Shown piece after piece: positions 19,491 through 28,324 of a stretch of 64,000 nt of DNA. The stretch covers positions 2,083,501 to 2,147,500 of the forward strand of contig NZ_CP045649.1 of NCBI RefSeq assembly GCF_009557055.1. Reading direction: 5' to 3'. The number at the start of each line of letters is the position of its first letter. The first letter of the stretch is position 1. The notes under the pieces were generated by a model that was not told the DNA's origin, searched no databases, and saw nothing but the letters and a program-made list of their open reading frames with translations. The DNA is from Nocardioides sp. dk884. GTDB lineage: Bacteria; Actinomycetota; Actinomycetes; Propionibacteriales; Nocardioidaceae. The translations under genes were made by a program, and so were the position numbers.

Positions 19491-20849
19491 TTACACCTCA
19501 GAACCACCGGCGGCGTACAGGTATTCCGGCGTCCGAGCCAGGGCGACCAGCCGATGCCGCCACGCCTCGACCACCCCGTCCAGGGTGGCGCGGGCGGCGG
19601 CGGTCGCCGGGATCCGGGCGCGCAGGGCGAGACCGGCGTCCGTGCGGGAGAGCCAGAGCTGGAGGTCGTCGGCCCGGGTCGTCGCCGACACGTGGTGGGC
19701 CACCCGCGCACGCGCCCGACCGTGCCCCGGCAGGCGCCGGTAGTCCAGCCAGGACACCATGAACACGTCGCCGCGGGCGCGCACCAGCGGGGCCGGCAGC
19801 GTCGCGAGCACCTGGTCCAGCGGTACGCCGGCGAGCTCCCGCGCGGCCCGCAGGTCTCGCGCGGTCTCACCCGGCGCGGCGTCGGCGCGCAGCACGAGCG
19901 GCACGGTCGCGGTGAACCAGCCGACGGCGCGCTGCTCCGCCGGCGTACGACGGGTGCTGACCGGCAGCAGCACCGGCAGGTCGGAGGGACCACCGCGGCC
20001 GGCGACGGCGCCCGCGAACGCGCCGAGCGTGGCCGCACAGGTCGAGGCCCCCGCCGCGCGCGCCGCCCGGTCCAGGGCATCGGCGGCCGCGCCGTCGAGC
20101 AGGGGCACGAGCACGCCCGCCTGGGGCGCCCGCTCGCCGGGCGCGATCCCGAGGTCGAGCGGGAACGTCGGCAGCCGGTGGTCCAGACCGTCGAGCACCG
20201 CGTGCCAGGCGGCGAGGCGCGGGTCCGTCGGCGCCACGGGCGCCGCCGCCGCGCACGCCGCCACGAAGCACCCGGCGACGGGCAGCACTGCCGCTGCGCC
20301 GCCCCGGCGCCGGGCCTCGTAGAGGGCGTGCAGGTCCTCGACGACCACCGCGACCGAGGTGGCATCGGTGTGCAGGTGGTCCAGGCCCAGGACGACGGTG
20401 GAGCGGTCCGGGCGGGAGACGGCCGCGGGCAGCAGCGCAGGGCCGTTCAGCGGGTCGCAGCCGGCGTCGAGTAGGTCACGCACCAGGGCCTGGGTCTCGG
20501 CGGTCGTCGTGGTGCTCGCGACCACCCGGCGGCGCCAGTCCAGCGTCGCGGGGTCGTGACGGCGGGCGCTCGCGACCCCGTCGCTCACCGACGCGGTGCA
20601 CTGCAGCGTGCCGTGGCGCGCCACGAGGTCGCGGAAGGCTGCCTCGAGCGCCCCCGGATCGATCGGTCCGTCCACGTCGAACGCGGCGGTGATCCACACC
20701 GCGGGCTCCCCTGCTGCCGCCGCCTCGAGGTGGTTGCGCTGGTCGGGTGAGAGGTCGACCGGCGTGCCCGCGCCGAGCGGTGCCGCGACCCGCCAGGCGA
20801 GCACGGTGCCGGGTCGCAGCTCCCACGCGTCAGCGGTCGTGACCCGCAT
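19491..20849 (-). CDS. PapA/condensation-superfamily acyltransferase (A3)
   Basis: 452 residues, one free-standing condensation-type acyltransferase. N-terminus WELRPGTVLAW aligns with the two upstream paralogues. The active-site motif is GLDHLHTDATSV, with His158 and Asp162; the usual Gly after Asp is Ala163. A second conserved segment is RAVGWFTATVPLVL near residues 315-330. Such enzymes move acyl groups from CoA or carrier protein to hydroxyls of lipids or sugars. The start overlaps the upstream gene's end by 20 bases. The Asp-Ala change could lower or alter activity. Confidence 0.75.
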   Translation of the reverse strand: MRVTTADAWELRPGTVLAWRVAAPLGAGTPVDLSPDQRNHLEAAAAGEPAVWITAAFDVDGPIDPGALEAAFRDLVARHGTLQCTASVSDGVASARRHDPATLDWRRRVVASTTTTAETQALVRDLLDAGCDPLNGPALLPAAVSRPDRSTVVLGLDHLHTDATSVAVVVEDLHALYEARRRGGAAAVLPVAGCFVAACAAAAPVAPTDPRLAAWHAVLDGLDHRLPTFPLDLGIAPGERAPQAGVLVPLLDGAAADALDRAARAAGASTCAATLGAFAGAVAGRGGPSDLPVLLPVSTRRTPAEQRAVGWFTATVPLVLRADAAPGETARDLRAARELAGVPLDQVLATLPAPLVRARGDVFMVSWLDYRRLPGHGRARARVAHHVSATTRADDLQLWLSRTDAGLALRARIPATAAARATLDGVVEAWRHRLVALARTPEYLYAAGGSEV

Positions 20850-22302
20850 GTGCCTCCTCCAGGACCGGGTGGCCGACCCGCTCGCCCCGCGCCGCCGCGC
20901 GCAGCACCGCCCGCAGCAGCCCGTGGTAGGTCGTCACGGCCGCCTGGGCGCGGGGGGTGTCGGGGGTCTGGGCGACGACGTAGAGCCGCTCGTGGTCCCG
21001 GTTGACCCACATCGAGGCGTTGGCGGTGCGCCCGAGCCCGGTGAAGTGGACGCCGTTGTCGTGCGCCGGCGTGCCCGCGTCGGGGAACCAGCGCAGGTCG
21101 ATGTAGGAGACCAGCTGCGGGCTGCCGAGCTGGTCGGGGGCCAGGGTCCCCGAGCGCACCAGGGTCTCCAGCACCAGCGGCACCGGTACGGCGCCGAGCC
21201 GCTTGGCGCGCTCGAACGCCGCCTGCGCGGTCGCGGCCAGGGCGGCGAAGCCCGGGTGGGCGCCGGTGCTGACCTCCACCGGCGCGAACGTGCAGAACCA
21301 TCCCTGGGACGAGGTCCACGGACCACGCCGGGTGCTCAGCACGGTCACCGCCAGGTGGTCCTCGCGACCGGTCAGGAGCCGGCCGGTCTCCGCGAGCGCC
21401 GCGAACACGGCCCCGGTCATCCGGGCGCCTGCCTCCCGGCACACCCGGTCGAGCGCCGCGACCTCCTCGGCATCGAGCAGGTCGGTGCTGCGGATGCGCA
21501 CCGGGGCGGTCTCGCCCGGCTCCAGGCCGAGGTCCAGCGGGAACTCGGGCAGCCGGCCGCCGTGGCGCGCGACGGACTCCACCCACTCCACCACCTCGGG
21601 CGATCGCGAGTCGAGTCCCTTCGCCGCCGCCCGCTCGGCGCGGACATGCTCGACGAAGCCCGCGGGCCGCTCCCCGGGCGTCGGGTCGGCGCGGTCGACG
21701 GCGCCGCGCTCCTCGTCGTACAGCCGGCCGAGCTCGCCGGCGAGCAGCACCTGGGAGACGCCGTCGGTGAACGCGTGGTCGCAGCCCCAGGCGAGCCCGA
21801 AGGAGCCTGGACCCTCGACCGTGACGAGGGACCAGCCGGGCCAGGCGTCCGGGCGGCAGCGCTCGGTGAACAGGTCGGTGAGCATCGTGTGGAGGGCGGC
21901 ATGCCAGTCCTCCCCCGCCGGAGCGCGGCCGGTGCGCTCGGCGACCTCGACGTCCAGCTCGACGTCGCCGGGCTCGAGCAGGTGGCGCACCGGCTCGGTG
22001 CCGCTGAGGTCGAACCAGGTCCGCAGCCCCTCGTGGCGCGCCACGAACCGCTCCAGCGCCCGCCCGAGCGCGTCGCGGTCGAGGGCGCCGTCGAGCACTG
22101 TCGCGACGCCGGTCCACGCCCGGTGCTGACCGCCGCGCGCGGCCAGGCCGGCGTACGCCGCGAGGTGGTCGACCTGCAGGTACGACGGCGGCCCGGGGCT
22201 CACGGGTGCCGCAGCCGCGGCGGCCGTGCTGGCCGGGGTCGGGCCCCACACCAGGACCCGGCCCGGCTCGGGGCGCCATTCCTCGACGCCGGCGAGGATC
22301 AT
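20830..22302 (-). CDS. PapA1/2/3-like acyltransferase (A2)
   Basis: 490 residues. The N-terminus resembles the mycobacterial PapA1/PapA2/PapA3 group, with WGPTPAS followed by APVSPGPPSYLQVDHL near residues 19-47. The canonical motif CDHAFTDGVSQ gives His176, Asp180 and Gly181. The second-half motif is SSQGWFCTFAPVEV. PapA enzymes acylate trehalose in sulfolipid and polyacyltrehalose synthesis. By analogy this one may acylate a glycolipid hydroxyl (inference). ATG 22302 shares ATGA with the upstream gene, so all three minus-strand acyltransferases are one translational unit. Confidence 0.8.
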   Translation of the reverse strand: MILAGVEEWRPEPGRVLVWGPTPASTAAAAAAPVSPGPPSYLQVDHLAAYAGLAARGGQHRAWTGVATVLDGALDRDALGRALERFVARHEGLRTWFDLSGTEPVRHLLEPGDVELDVEVAERTGRAPAGEDWHAALHTMLTDLFTERCRPDAWPGWSLVTVEGPGSFGLAWGCDHAFTDGVSQVLLAGELGRLYDEERGAVDRADPTPGERPAGFVEHVRAERAAAKGLDSRSPEVVEWVESVARHGGRLPEFPLDLGLEPGETAPVRIRSTDLLDAEEVAALDRVCREAGARMTGAVFAALAETGRLLTGREDHLAVTVLSTRRGPWTSSQGWFCTFAPVEVSTGAHPGFAALAATAQAAFERAKRLGAVPVPLVLETLVRSGTLAPDQLGSPQLVSYIDLRWFPDAGTPAHDNGVHFTGLGRTANASMWVNRDHERLYVVAQTPDTPRAQAAVTTYHGLLRAVLRAAARGERVGHPVLEEAHAGHDR

Positions 22303-23693
22303 GCGCTGACCTCCTGTGCGTCCTCGGCGAGCAGCTCGCGCAGCACTCCGCGCATGTCGGCGTGCAGGGTGCGCAGCGTGGCGTCGGCCTCCTCGGTGCG
22401 GGGGTAGCGCGCGGAGACGCTCAGCCCGTGGTGGCTGCGCACCAGCCACAGGTAGACCTCGTCGTCGGCGTACGCCGGGCTGCGCAGCGTCCGGGCGCGC
22501 AGTCGGTCCCAGTCCGCGGCGCCGGGGATGTGCCGGGTGTCGACGTAGGAGACCACGATGTGGGGGTGGTCGTGGAGCTCCAGGACCTCGGCGATGCGGG
22601 GCAGCGGTATGCCGACCAGGTGCTTGCTGGCCGCGACGCCGGCATGGATGCGCGCGAGCACCTCGGCGGTGTCCTCGGCGCCGGCCAGGTCGACCTGCAC
22701 CGGGGCGCACCCGACGTACCAGCCGACGGCCGGGAGGTGGGCGGGGTCGTGGCGGGTGTGCATGGGCATGACGAAGCGGAACGCCTCGGTGCCGCGCGCG
22801 GCGCGCAGCGCGAGCAGCAGCATCGCCAGCGCCCCGGACTGCGCCGAGGTGCCGGCCTCGCGGCACCGCGCGCCGAGGCGGTCCAGCTCGGCGGGACCGG
22901 CGACCCAGGTCGAGGTGCTGTGCTGGGGCCGGGAGCCGTCGGTGACCGGCCCCATCCGCACGGCCGGGTCCGGGTGGTCGGGAAAGCGCAGGCCGGCACC
23001 GGGGGCGCCGTCATGGGCCAGGAAGTCGTGCCAAGCCATCACGGCTGGGTGCTGGGCGTCGACGCTCGCACCGAACGCGCGGTCCGCGGCGGCGTGGTCG
23101 ACGTGGCTGGCGATGGCGGGGTCGACCAGCGAGGCCGGCTCGGCGCCCGCGCGGACCTGGTCGTAGAGGGTCGTGAACTCCGCGAACCACACGAGCTGGG
23201 AGTAGGCGTCCATCACGCTGTGGTCGGCGCCGAAGGCGACGTCGAAGCCCGGAGCGCCCTCGCGGTGCACGGTCGCGAGGCGCACGTGGGGCCAGCTGCC
23301 GCGGGTCAGCGCGGCGAAGGAGTCGGAGATCCGAGCCGCCGCGTCCTGCGGACTGACCTCGCCGGCCTCGACCGGGCGCACCTCCAGCCCGTCGCCGCCG
23401 GTCGTCGCACGCCGCCACCCGCCGCCGGGAGCCGGCGCGATGGTGGTGCGCAGCCCCTCGTGGCGCAGCATCCAGGCGGTGGCCGCTGCGGCCACGTGCC
23501 CCGGGTCGTACGCCGCGGGCACGTGCATCACCGACCCGATCCACGAGCCGTCCTCGCCGCCGGCGAGATGGTGCTCGTGGTCCCACGACAGCGCCCGGTC
23601 GTCCGGGCGCCAGGCATGGTCGGGAACCACCGGCTCCCAGGTCGTCAGCCGTCCCCCCGACAGGGGGTATTGGTCCAGCTCCGTGTACTCCAC
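22299..23693 (-). CDS. PapA/condensation-superfamily acyltransferase (A1)
   Basis: 464 residues from GTG 23693. From this start the motif GADHSVMDAYSQ falls at His158/Asp162/Ala163, the same numbers as in paralogue A3, and the N-terminus lines up with both siblings. The in-frame ATG 23738 would add 15 unmatched residues and place the start inside a CRP-like site, so I prefer 23693. Like A3 it has Ala instead of Gly after the catalytic Asp. The second-half motif is AVGWYVGCAPVQV. It leads the minus-strand acyltransferase operon and is divergent from A4. Confidence 0.75.
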   Translation of the reverse strand: MEYTELDQYPLSGGRLTTWEPVVPDHAWRPDDRALSWDHEHHLAGGEDGSWIGSVMHVPAAYDPGHVAAAATAWMLRHEGLRTTIAPAPGGGWRRATTGGDGLEVRPVEAGEVSPQDAAARISDSFAALTRGSWPHVRLATVHREGAPGFDVAFGADHSVMDAYSQLVWFAEFTTLYDQVRAGAEPASLVDPAIASHVDHAAADRAFGASVDAQHPAVMAWHDFLAHDGAPGAGLRFPDHPDPAVRMGPVTDGSRPQHSTSTWVAGPAELDRLGARCREAGTSAQSGALAMLLLALRAARGTEAFRFVMPMHTRHDPAHLPAVGWYVGCAPVQVDLAGAEDTAEVLARIHAGVAASKHLVGIPLPRIAEVLELHDHPHIVVSYVDTRHIPGAADWDRLRARTLRSPAYADDEVYLWLVRSHHGLSVSARYPRTEEADATLRTLHADMRGVLRELLAEDAQEVSA

Positions 23694-23730
23694 CTCGACA
23701 ACGATGGCGCACCCCACGGCCCGTGACGAG

Positions 23731-23746
23731 GGTGACATGAATCACA
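23731..23746. promoter_or_regulatory. CRP/GlxR-like site GGTGACATGAATCACA
   Basis: It matches the Crp/GlxR pattern TGTGA-N6-TCACA at nine of ten fixed positions. It lies in the divergent gap between acyltransferases A1 and A4, about 38 bases upstream of the A1 GTG. A cAMP-type regulator may control the acyltransferase locus (inference). Confidence 0.45.
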
Positions 23747-23767
23747 TTGCAACTCAGAGTTTGGTAA

Positions 23768-23806
23768 CCGGTGGCACTTCCGGTTGTCACATGCGTCCGG
23801 TTTCAT
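23768..23806 (+). repeat. Three short direct repeats of CCGGT
   Basis: CCGGTGGCAC (23768), CCGGTTGTCAC (23780) and CCGGTTTCAT (23797) repeat in the 187-base A1-A4 divergent gap with 12- and 17-base spacing. They could be a second operator set. Confidence 0.35.
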
Positions 23807-23880
23807 GGGGCGCTCGTGCCGACCGCACCCTCCCCACCGGCCTCCCCCAACGGACCGGCCCCGGCACGAGGAAAGGCCAC

Positions 23881-25239
23881 ATGCTCTCGTCCGGCGCGCT
23901 TCCGGCCCCGCTCCGCTCGTCCTTCGGTGACGACCTGTTCCTGCGCCGTCATCGCGGTGTCGGCAGCCCGATCGCCAACCAGCTCACCTGGCGCTTCCCC
24001 GTGCCGCCGCCCCGCGCGGGTGTCGAGGCGCTCGCCGACCGGCTCAGCGAGGGTGCCCTGGCCCGCCGGGCCGACCCCCCGCTGGTCCCCGCCGCGCGGG
24101 GCCGCTGGTCGAGGGCCGAGCACCGCCCGCGGGTCGAGCACGACGCGATGATCGCCGAGGCCGAGGCGCTGGCCTGGCTGCGCCGACGCGCCGCGGTCTC
24201 GCTGGACCCGACGACGGGTCGCGGCTGGGAGCTGGCCCAGGTCGACCTCGCCGAGGGAGGGGCGCTGCTCTCCCTGGTCGTCTCCCACGCGGTGGCCGAC
24301 GGCGGCGCGATGGTGGACGCGGTGGCGCGTGCCGGCGCCGGCGCGCCCCCGCTCGTCGCCCCGCCCCGCCCCCGCGGCCTGCGAGCCCTCGCCCTCGACG
24401 CCCGCGACGCCGCCGGTCAGGTCACCGAGGTCGGCGCGTGGCTCGCGCGCCAGGCGCGGACGGTCAGCCACCGACGGCCCGCCCCACCCGCGCCACCATC
24501 CCCGCCGCCATCCCCGCAGGCGGCCGCACCCGAGCCGCCGCTCGACCCCGCCTGGACCACCCCGCTGGTGGTGCTCGAGCTGTCCGCGAACGACGTCGAC
24601 CGGGTGGCGGCTGCCCACGGCGGCAGCGTCAACGCCTGGTTCGCCACGCTGGTCGCAGGCGTGGTGGGCCGGGCGCTCGGTCAGCCCGACGCGCCGGTCC
24701 CGGTCGCGCTGCCGGTGAGCACCCGGGCCGCGGACGACCCGCGGGCCAACGCCACCCGCATCGCCCGGGTGGAGGTGCTTCCCACGGAGGTGGAGCAGCG
24801 CGACCTCGCCGCCGTGCGGGACCGGTGCCGCACCGCCTACGCCGCCCTCGACGCCGACGCCGACGCGGGCGTCGAGCCGCTGCCGCTCGCGCTGGTGCAG
24901 ATGCTCCCCGACGCCGTCGTACGCCGCCTGCCCGCGCCCCCGGGCGCCCGCGCGCTCGCCTCCCGCGTCGGCGTGCTGCCGGCGGCGTTCGTGTCGGCGG
25001 CGGGGGCGCCCGCGACGTCGGTGGCCGCGATCGCCCACCACGTGGGGGCGCCGCCCGAGGAGGTCCGCGCGATCGGCGGCGGGATCGCGGCCTGGTCGTG
25101 CACCGTGGGCGACCGGATCACCGTCAGCCTGGCCGGCATGGCGCCGCACCTGCTCGCCGACGACGACGCGCTGGCGGTCCCGCTCGAGGCCGAGCTCGCC
25201 CGCTGGGGCCTCACCGGATCACGCTGGGGCGCGCCGTGA
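23881..25239 (+). CDS. WS/DGAT-like condensation-superfamily acyltransferase (A4)
   Basis: 452 residues. The N-terminal DDLFLRRHRGVGSPIANQ is shared with A5 (28325). The active-site motif is VVSHAVADGGAM with His136, Asp140 and Gly141. A second motif RANATRIARVEV near residue 285 parallels the Asn motif of wax ester synthase/DGAT enzymes. A Pro-rich linker sits near residues 198-222. There is no membrane segment. The ATG follows GAGGAAAGG about seven bases upstream. It transcribes away from A1-A3 and converges with the glycosyltransferase, 14 bases apart. Substrate unknown; wax ester-like or sugar ester formation is plausible. Confidence 0.72.
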   Translation: MLSSGALPAPLRSSFGDDLFLRRHRGVGSPIANQLTWRFPVPPPRAGVEALADRLSEGALARRADPPLVPAARGRWSRAEHRPRVEHDAMIAEAEALAWLRRRAAVSLDPTTGRGWELAQVDLAEGGALLSLVVSHAVADGGAMVDAVARAGAGAPPLVAPPRPRGLRALALDARDAAGQVTEVGAWLARQARTVSHRRPAPPAPPSPPPSPQAAAPEPPLDPAWTTPLVVLELSANDVDRVAAAHGGSVNAWFATLVAGVVGRALGQPDAPVPVALPVSTRAADDPRANATRIARVEVLPTEVEQRDLAAVRDRCRTAYAALDADADAGVEPLPLALVQMLPDAVVRRLPAPPGARALASRVGVLPAAFVSAAGAPATSVAAIAHHVGAPPEEVRAIGGGIAAWSCTVGDRITVSLAGMAPHLLADDDALAVPLEAELARWGLTGSRWGAP

Positions 25240-25253
25240 GCCTCGACCGGACC

Positions 25254-26537
25254 TCAGTCGGCCCGCTCGAGCAGGTCGGCGGCCCCGGCGACCGCGGTCC
25301 CGGGGTCGACGAGGCGTGCGGCGAGGTGCCGTGCCCGCGCGGCGCAGCCCGAGTCGAGGACCTGCGCCAGCGCCGCGGCCAGCGTGGTGGCGTCCAGGTC
25401 GCGGAACCGCACGCCCACCCCGACGCCGAGGTCGCGCAGCAGCCGGGCCCAGATCGGCTGGTCGGCGCTGAACCAGCCGACGACGGCGGGCAGCCCGGCC
25501 CGGAGCGCGGCGGCGGTGGTGCCGGCGCCGCCGTGGTGCACCGCCGCCCGACAGCGCGGCAGCAGGGTGGCGTGGTCGGCGGGGCCGACGATGCGCACGT
25601 GCGGGTGGGCGGCGTCGAGGCCGGGCGGGAAGTCGTTCCAGCCGGTGCTCAGCACCACCCGCACGCCCAGCGCCGCGGAGGCCCGCCCGACCGTGGCGAC
25701 CAGCCGCCGCGGGTCGCCGACCGCCATGCTGCCGAAGCCGACGTACACCGGCGGGGGTCCAGCGGCGAGCCAGTCCTCGAGCGCGGGATCCTCTGCGACG
25801 TCGGTGTCGGCGAGCCGACGCCGCTCCTCGGCGCCGAGGTCCAAGAAGCCGACCACCGGTCGACGCGCCGGCCAGGCGTCCGCGAGCCCGGGCACCAGCG
25901 CCGGGTCGTAGGCCTGCACCTCCAGCGCGCCGCGGTCGCGCAACCGCTCGGGCAGCCCCACCCGCGCCTCGGCGAGCCCGAGCCGCGCCCGCTGCTCGTT
26001 CTCGGCGCGTCGGGTCAGGTGCCAGCGCGCGGCCTCGCCCGCCCGCCACGCGCCGGCCTGCACCGGCCGGGCCAGGCGGTCCGGCCAGACCGCCGGGAGG
26101 TCGACGATCGGGACCACGGGGTTGGCCCGCACCGGACAGAAGTGCAGCGCCGCGAACCGCACGTCGTGCGCCTCGGCGACCGCCGAGCCCACCTCCTGGC
26201 CCAGCAGCCCGGTCACCACCACGTCGGCGCGCGCGGCGAGCGGCACCAGGCCGACCCTCAGGTCGTCCCACCCGACGCTGGCCACCGCCCGCAGGGCGCG
26301 CAGCCGGCGGGCCGGCACCCGCGAGCGCATGTCCTCGCGCACCAGCCCGGAGCCGAGCAGGTCGCGGGAGTCACCGCCCACGGGCACCGCCGTGATGCCC
26401 AGCCGGGCCACGAACTCCACCAGGTTGGGCGCGACGGCGACCTCCACCTCATGGCCGCGCCCGCGCAGCTCCAGCGCGACCGCGAGCGCAGGCTGCACGT
26501 CGCCCCGACTGCCCAACAGGGCGAACGCGAACCGCAC
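25254..26537 (-). CDS. GT1-family glycosyltransferase (UDP-glycosyltransferase/Gtf type)
   Basis: 427 residues. The N-terminal acceptor domain begins RFAFALLGSRGDVQPALAV, the hallmark of Gtf/sterol-glucosyltransferase enzymes. The C-terminal sugar-nucleotide site includes PPVYVGFGSMAVGDP and HHGGAGTTAAALRAGLPAVV (about residues 342-361). It probably transfers a sugar from an NDP-sugar to a lipid or other hydrophobic acceptor. Mycobacterial glycopeptidolipid Gtf enzymes have this architecture. GTG 26537 has TACGGT six bases upstream; the divergent drrA starts 22 bases away. A long in-frame upstream extension exists but is antisense to drrA and is rejected. Confidence 0.87.
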   Translation of the reverse strand: MRFAFALLGSRGDVQPALAVALELRGRGHEVEVAVAPNLVEFVARLGITAVPVGGDSRDLLGSGLVREDMRSRVPARRLRALRAVASVGWDDLRVGLVPLAARADVVVTGLLGQEVGSAVAEAHDVRFAALHFCPVRANPVVPIVDLPAVWPDRLARPVQAGAWRAGEAARWHLTRRAENEQRARLGLAEARVGLPERLRDRGALEVQAYDPALVPGLADAWPARRPVVGFLDLGAEERRRLADTDVAEDPALEDWLAAGPPPVYVGFGSMAVGDPRRLVATVGRASAALGVRVVLSTGWNDFPPGLDAAHPHVRIVGPADHATLLPRCRAAVHHGGAGTTAAALRAGLPAVVGWFSADQPIWARLLRDLGVGVGVRFRDLDATTLAAALAQVLDSGCAARARHLAARLVDPGTAVAGAADLLERAD

Positions 26538-26542
26538 GCCCC

Positions 26543-26549
26543 TACCGTA
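26543..26549. promoter_or_regulatory. Symmetric bidirectional -10 element TACCGTA
   Basis: The plus strand reads TACCGT and the minus strand TACGGT from the same seven bases. It lies six bases from the glycosyltransferase GTG and eleven from the drrA GTG, inside a 22-base divergent gap. One symmetric -10 could serve both directions. Confidence 0.5.
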
Positions 26550-26559
26550 GGAGACGTCA

Positions 26560-27501
26560 GTGGCTGAGCCGTACGCCGTCCGGACCACCGGACTGAGCAA
26601 GACCCTGGGCACCCACCGCGCGCTGGCCGGGGTGGACCTGACCGTGCCCGCCGGCAGCGTGCTCGCCCTGCTCGGTCCCAACGGCGCCGGCAAGACCACG
26701 ACCGTGCGGATCCTGGCCACCCTGCTGCGCCCCGACGGCGGCTCGGCGAGCGTGCTCGGCCACGACGTGGTCCGCGACGCCCACCGGGTGCGCTCGCTGA
26801 TCGGTCTCACCGGCCAGTACGCCGCGCTCGACGAGAGCCTCACCGCCACCGAGAACCTCGTGGTGCTGGCCAGGCTCCTCGGCCGACGCCGTCCGAAGCG
26901 ACGCGCCGGCGACCTGCTCGAGGAGTTCGGGCTGGCCGAGGCCGCCGACCGGCCGGTCTCGACGTTCTCCGGCGGGATGCGGCGACGCCTCGACATCGCC
27001 GCCAGCCTGGTGGGCGACCCGCCGGTGCTCTTCCTCGACGAGCCGACCACCGGGCTGGACCTGCGCACCCGCGTGCAGATGTGGGAGACCGTGCGCCGCC
27101 TGGTGGCCCGTGGCAGCACGGTGCTGCTGACCACGCAGTACCTCGAGGAGGCCGACCAGCTCGCCGACCGGGTGGCGGTCATCGACCGCGGCCGGCTGGT
27201 CGCCGACGACACCCCCGCCTCGCTCAAGGCCTCCGTCGGCACCACCCGCCTTCACCTCACCGTCGCCGACGTACGCCGCGCGGAGGCCGCGGAGGTCCTC
27301 GCCGCGGTCACCGGGCGCGAGCCGACCACACACCGCGACGGCAGCCTCGGGGTGCCGATCGACTCCGGGGCGCTCAGTGCCGAGCTCGTGCTGGCGCTCC
27401 AGGCGCGCGGCATCGAGGTCGCCGAGCTCGGGGTGCGCCGGCCCTCCCTCGACGAGGTCTTCTTCGCGCTCACCGGCGCCCGCGGGACGGAGGCGGCATG
27501 A
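26560..27501 (+). CDS. DrrA-type ABC transporter ATP-binding protein
   Basis: 313 residues. Walker A GPNGAGKTTT near residues 45-54, signature FSGGMRRRLDIAASL, Walker B VLFLDEPTTGLD and switch histidine region TTQYLEEAD are all present. The ~80-residue C-terminal extension ends RRPSLDEVFFALTG, as in DrrA/daunorubicin-type exporters. It energises export with the DrrB-like permease that follows (ATGA overlap). In mycobacteria DrrABC exports phthiocerol lipids and sits beside papA5, so the context suggests lipid export. GTG 26560 has SD AGGAG at 26549-26553. Confidence 0.92.
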   Translation: MAEPYAVRTTGLSKTLGTHRALAGVDLTVPAGSVLALLGPNGAGKTTTVRILATLLRPDGGSASVLGHDVVRDAHRVRSLIGLTGQYAALDESLTATENLVVLARLLGRRRPKRRAGDLLEEFGLAEAADRPVSTFSGGMRRRLDIAASLVGDPPVLFLDEPTTGLDLRTRVQMWETVRRLVARGSTVLLTTQYLEEADQLADRVAVIDRGRLVADDTPASLKASVGTTRLHLTVADVRRAEAAEVLAAVTGREPTTHRDGSLGVPIDSGALSAELVLALQARGIEVAELGVRRPSLDEVFFALTGARGTEAA

Positions 27502-28292
27502 GCGGCAGCCACGCGCGCCTCGCCGCGTCGCCGTCCCTGCCGGCCACCGTCTCGCAGTCGCTGACGATGGCCCGCCGCGGGCTGCTGCGGATCCGCCACG
27601 ACCCGCAACGCCTCTTCGACGTGGTCGCGCTGCCGGTCGTGGCCACCGTCATGTTCGCCAACGTGTTCGGCGGCGCGGTCGCCGGCGGCATCGACGCCTA
27701 CCTGCCCCGCCTGGTGCCGGGCGTGATGGTGCAGATCGCGGTCACCGCCTCCGTGGTGACCGGGGTGCAGCTGCGCGACGACATGGAGCGCGGCGTCTTC
27801 GACAGGTTCCGCTCGCTGCCCATCGCGCGCACCGCCCCGCTGGCCGGCTCGCTGCTGGCCGACGTGGTGCGCTACGTCCTCGCCGTCACGATCACCGTGG
27901 GCGTCGGGGTCGCCATGGGCTACCGCCCGGACAGCTGGACCGGGCTGGCCGCGGGTGCGCTGCTGGTCATCGGCTGCGCGTTCGCGATCAGCTGGATCTT
28001 CGCGCTGATGGGCGTGGTGATGCGCAGCGCCTCGGCCGTGCAGGGCGCCTCGATGCTGGTGCTGATGCCGCTGTCGTTCATGTCCAACGCGCTCGTGCCC
28101 GTCGAGACGATGCCCGGCTGGATGCGCGCGATCGCCGAGGTCAACCCGATCACCCACCTGGTCTCCGCCGTGCGCGCCCTCGCCGCGGGCGACCCGTCGG
28201 GCCAGCCCGTCGCGCTGGCCCTCGGCGGCGCGGCGGTGATCCTGCTCGTCGTGTCGCCGCTGACCGTCCGCGCCTACGTGCGCGCCGCCTGA
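27498..28292 (+). CDS. DrrB-type ABC-2 permease
   Basis: 264 residues with about six transmembrane helices. The ABC-2 signature region includes LPRLVPGVMVQIAVTASVV and, later, LMPLSFMSNALVPVETMPGW followed by NPITHLVSAVRAL, as in DrrB. It pairs with the ATPase upstream. No third DrrC-like subunit is present, so the transporter may work as an A2B2 homodimeric complex. It is followed 32 bases later by acyltransferase A5. Confidence 0.9.
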   Translation: MSGSHARLAASPSLPATVSQSLTMARRGLLRIRHDPQRLFDVVALPVVATVMFANVFGGAVAGGIDAYLPRLVPGVMVQIAVTASVVTGVQLRDDMERGVFDRFRSLPIARTAPLAGSLLADVVRYVLAVTITVGVGVAMGYRPDSWTGLAAGALLVIGCAFAISWIFALMGVVMRSASAVQGASMLVLMPLSFMSNALVPVETMPGWMRAIAEVNPITHLVSAVRALAAGDPSGQPVALALGGAAVILLVVSPLTVRAYVRAA

Positions 28293-28324
28293 TCCCCCTG
28301 ATCCCCCCAGATCCCGGAGAACCC

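Noticed and set aside
23694..23738. A1 acyltransferase start at ATG 23738
   Set aside because: From GTG 23693 the active-site numbering and N-terminus match the paralogues; the longer form adds unmatched residues and covers the CRP-like site. Not fully excluded.
25254..27245. Glycosyltransferase extended upstream to 663 residues
   Set aside because: The extra N-terminal part is antisense to drrA, and the true GT1 N-terminus GSRGDVQP begins just after GTG 26537.
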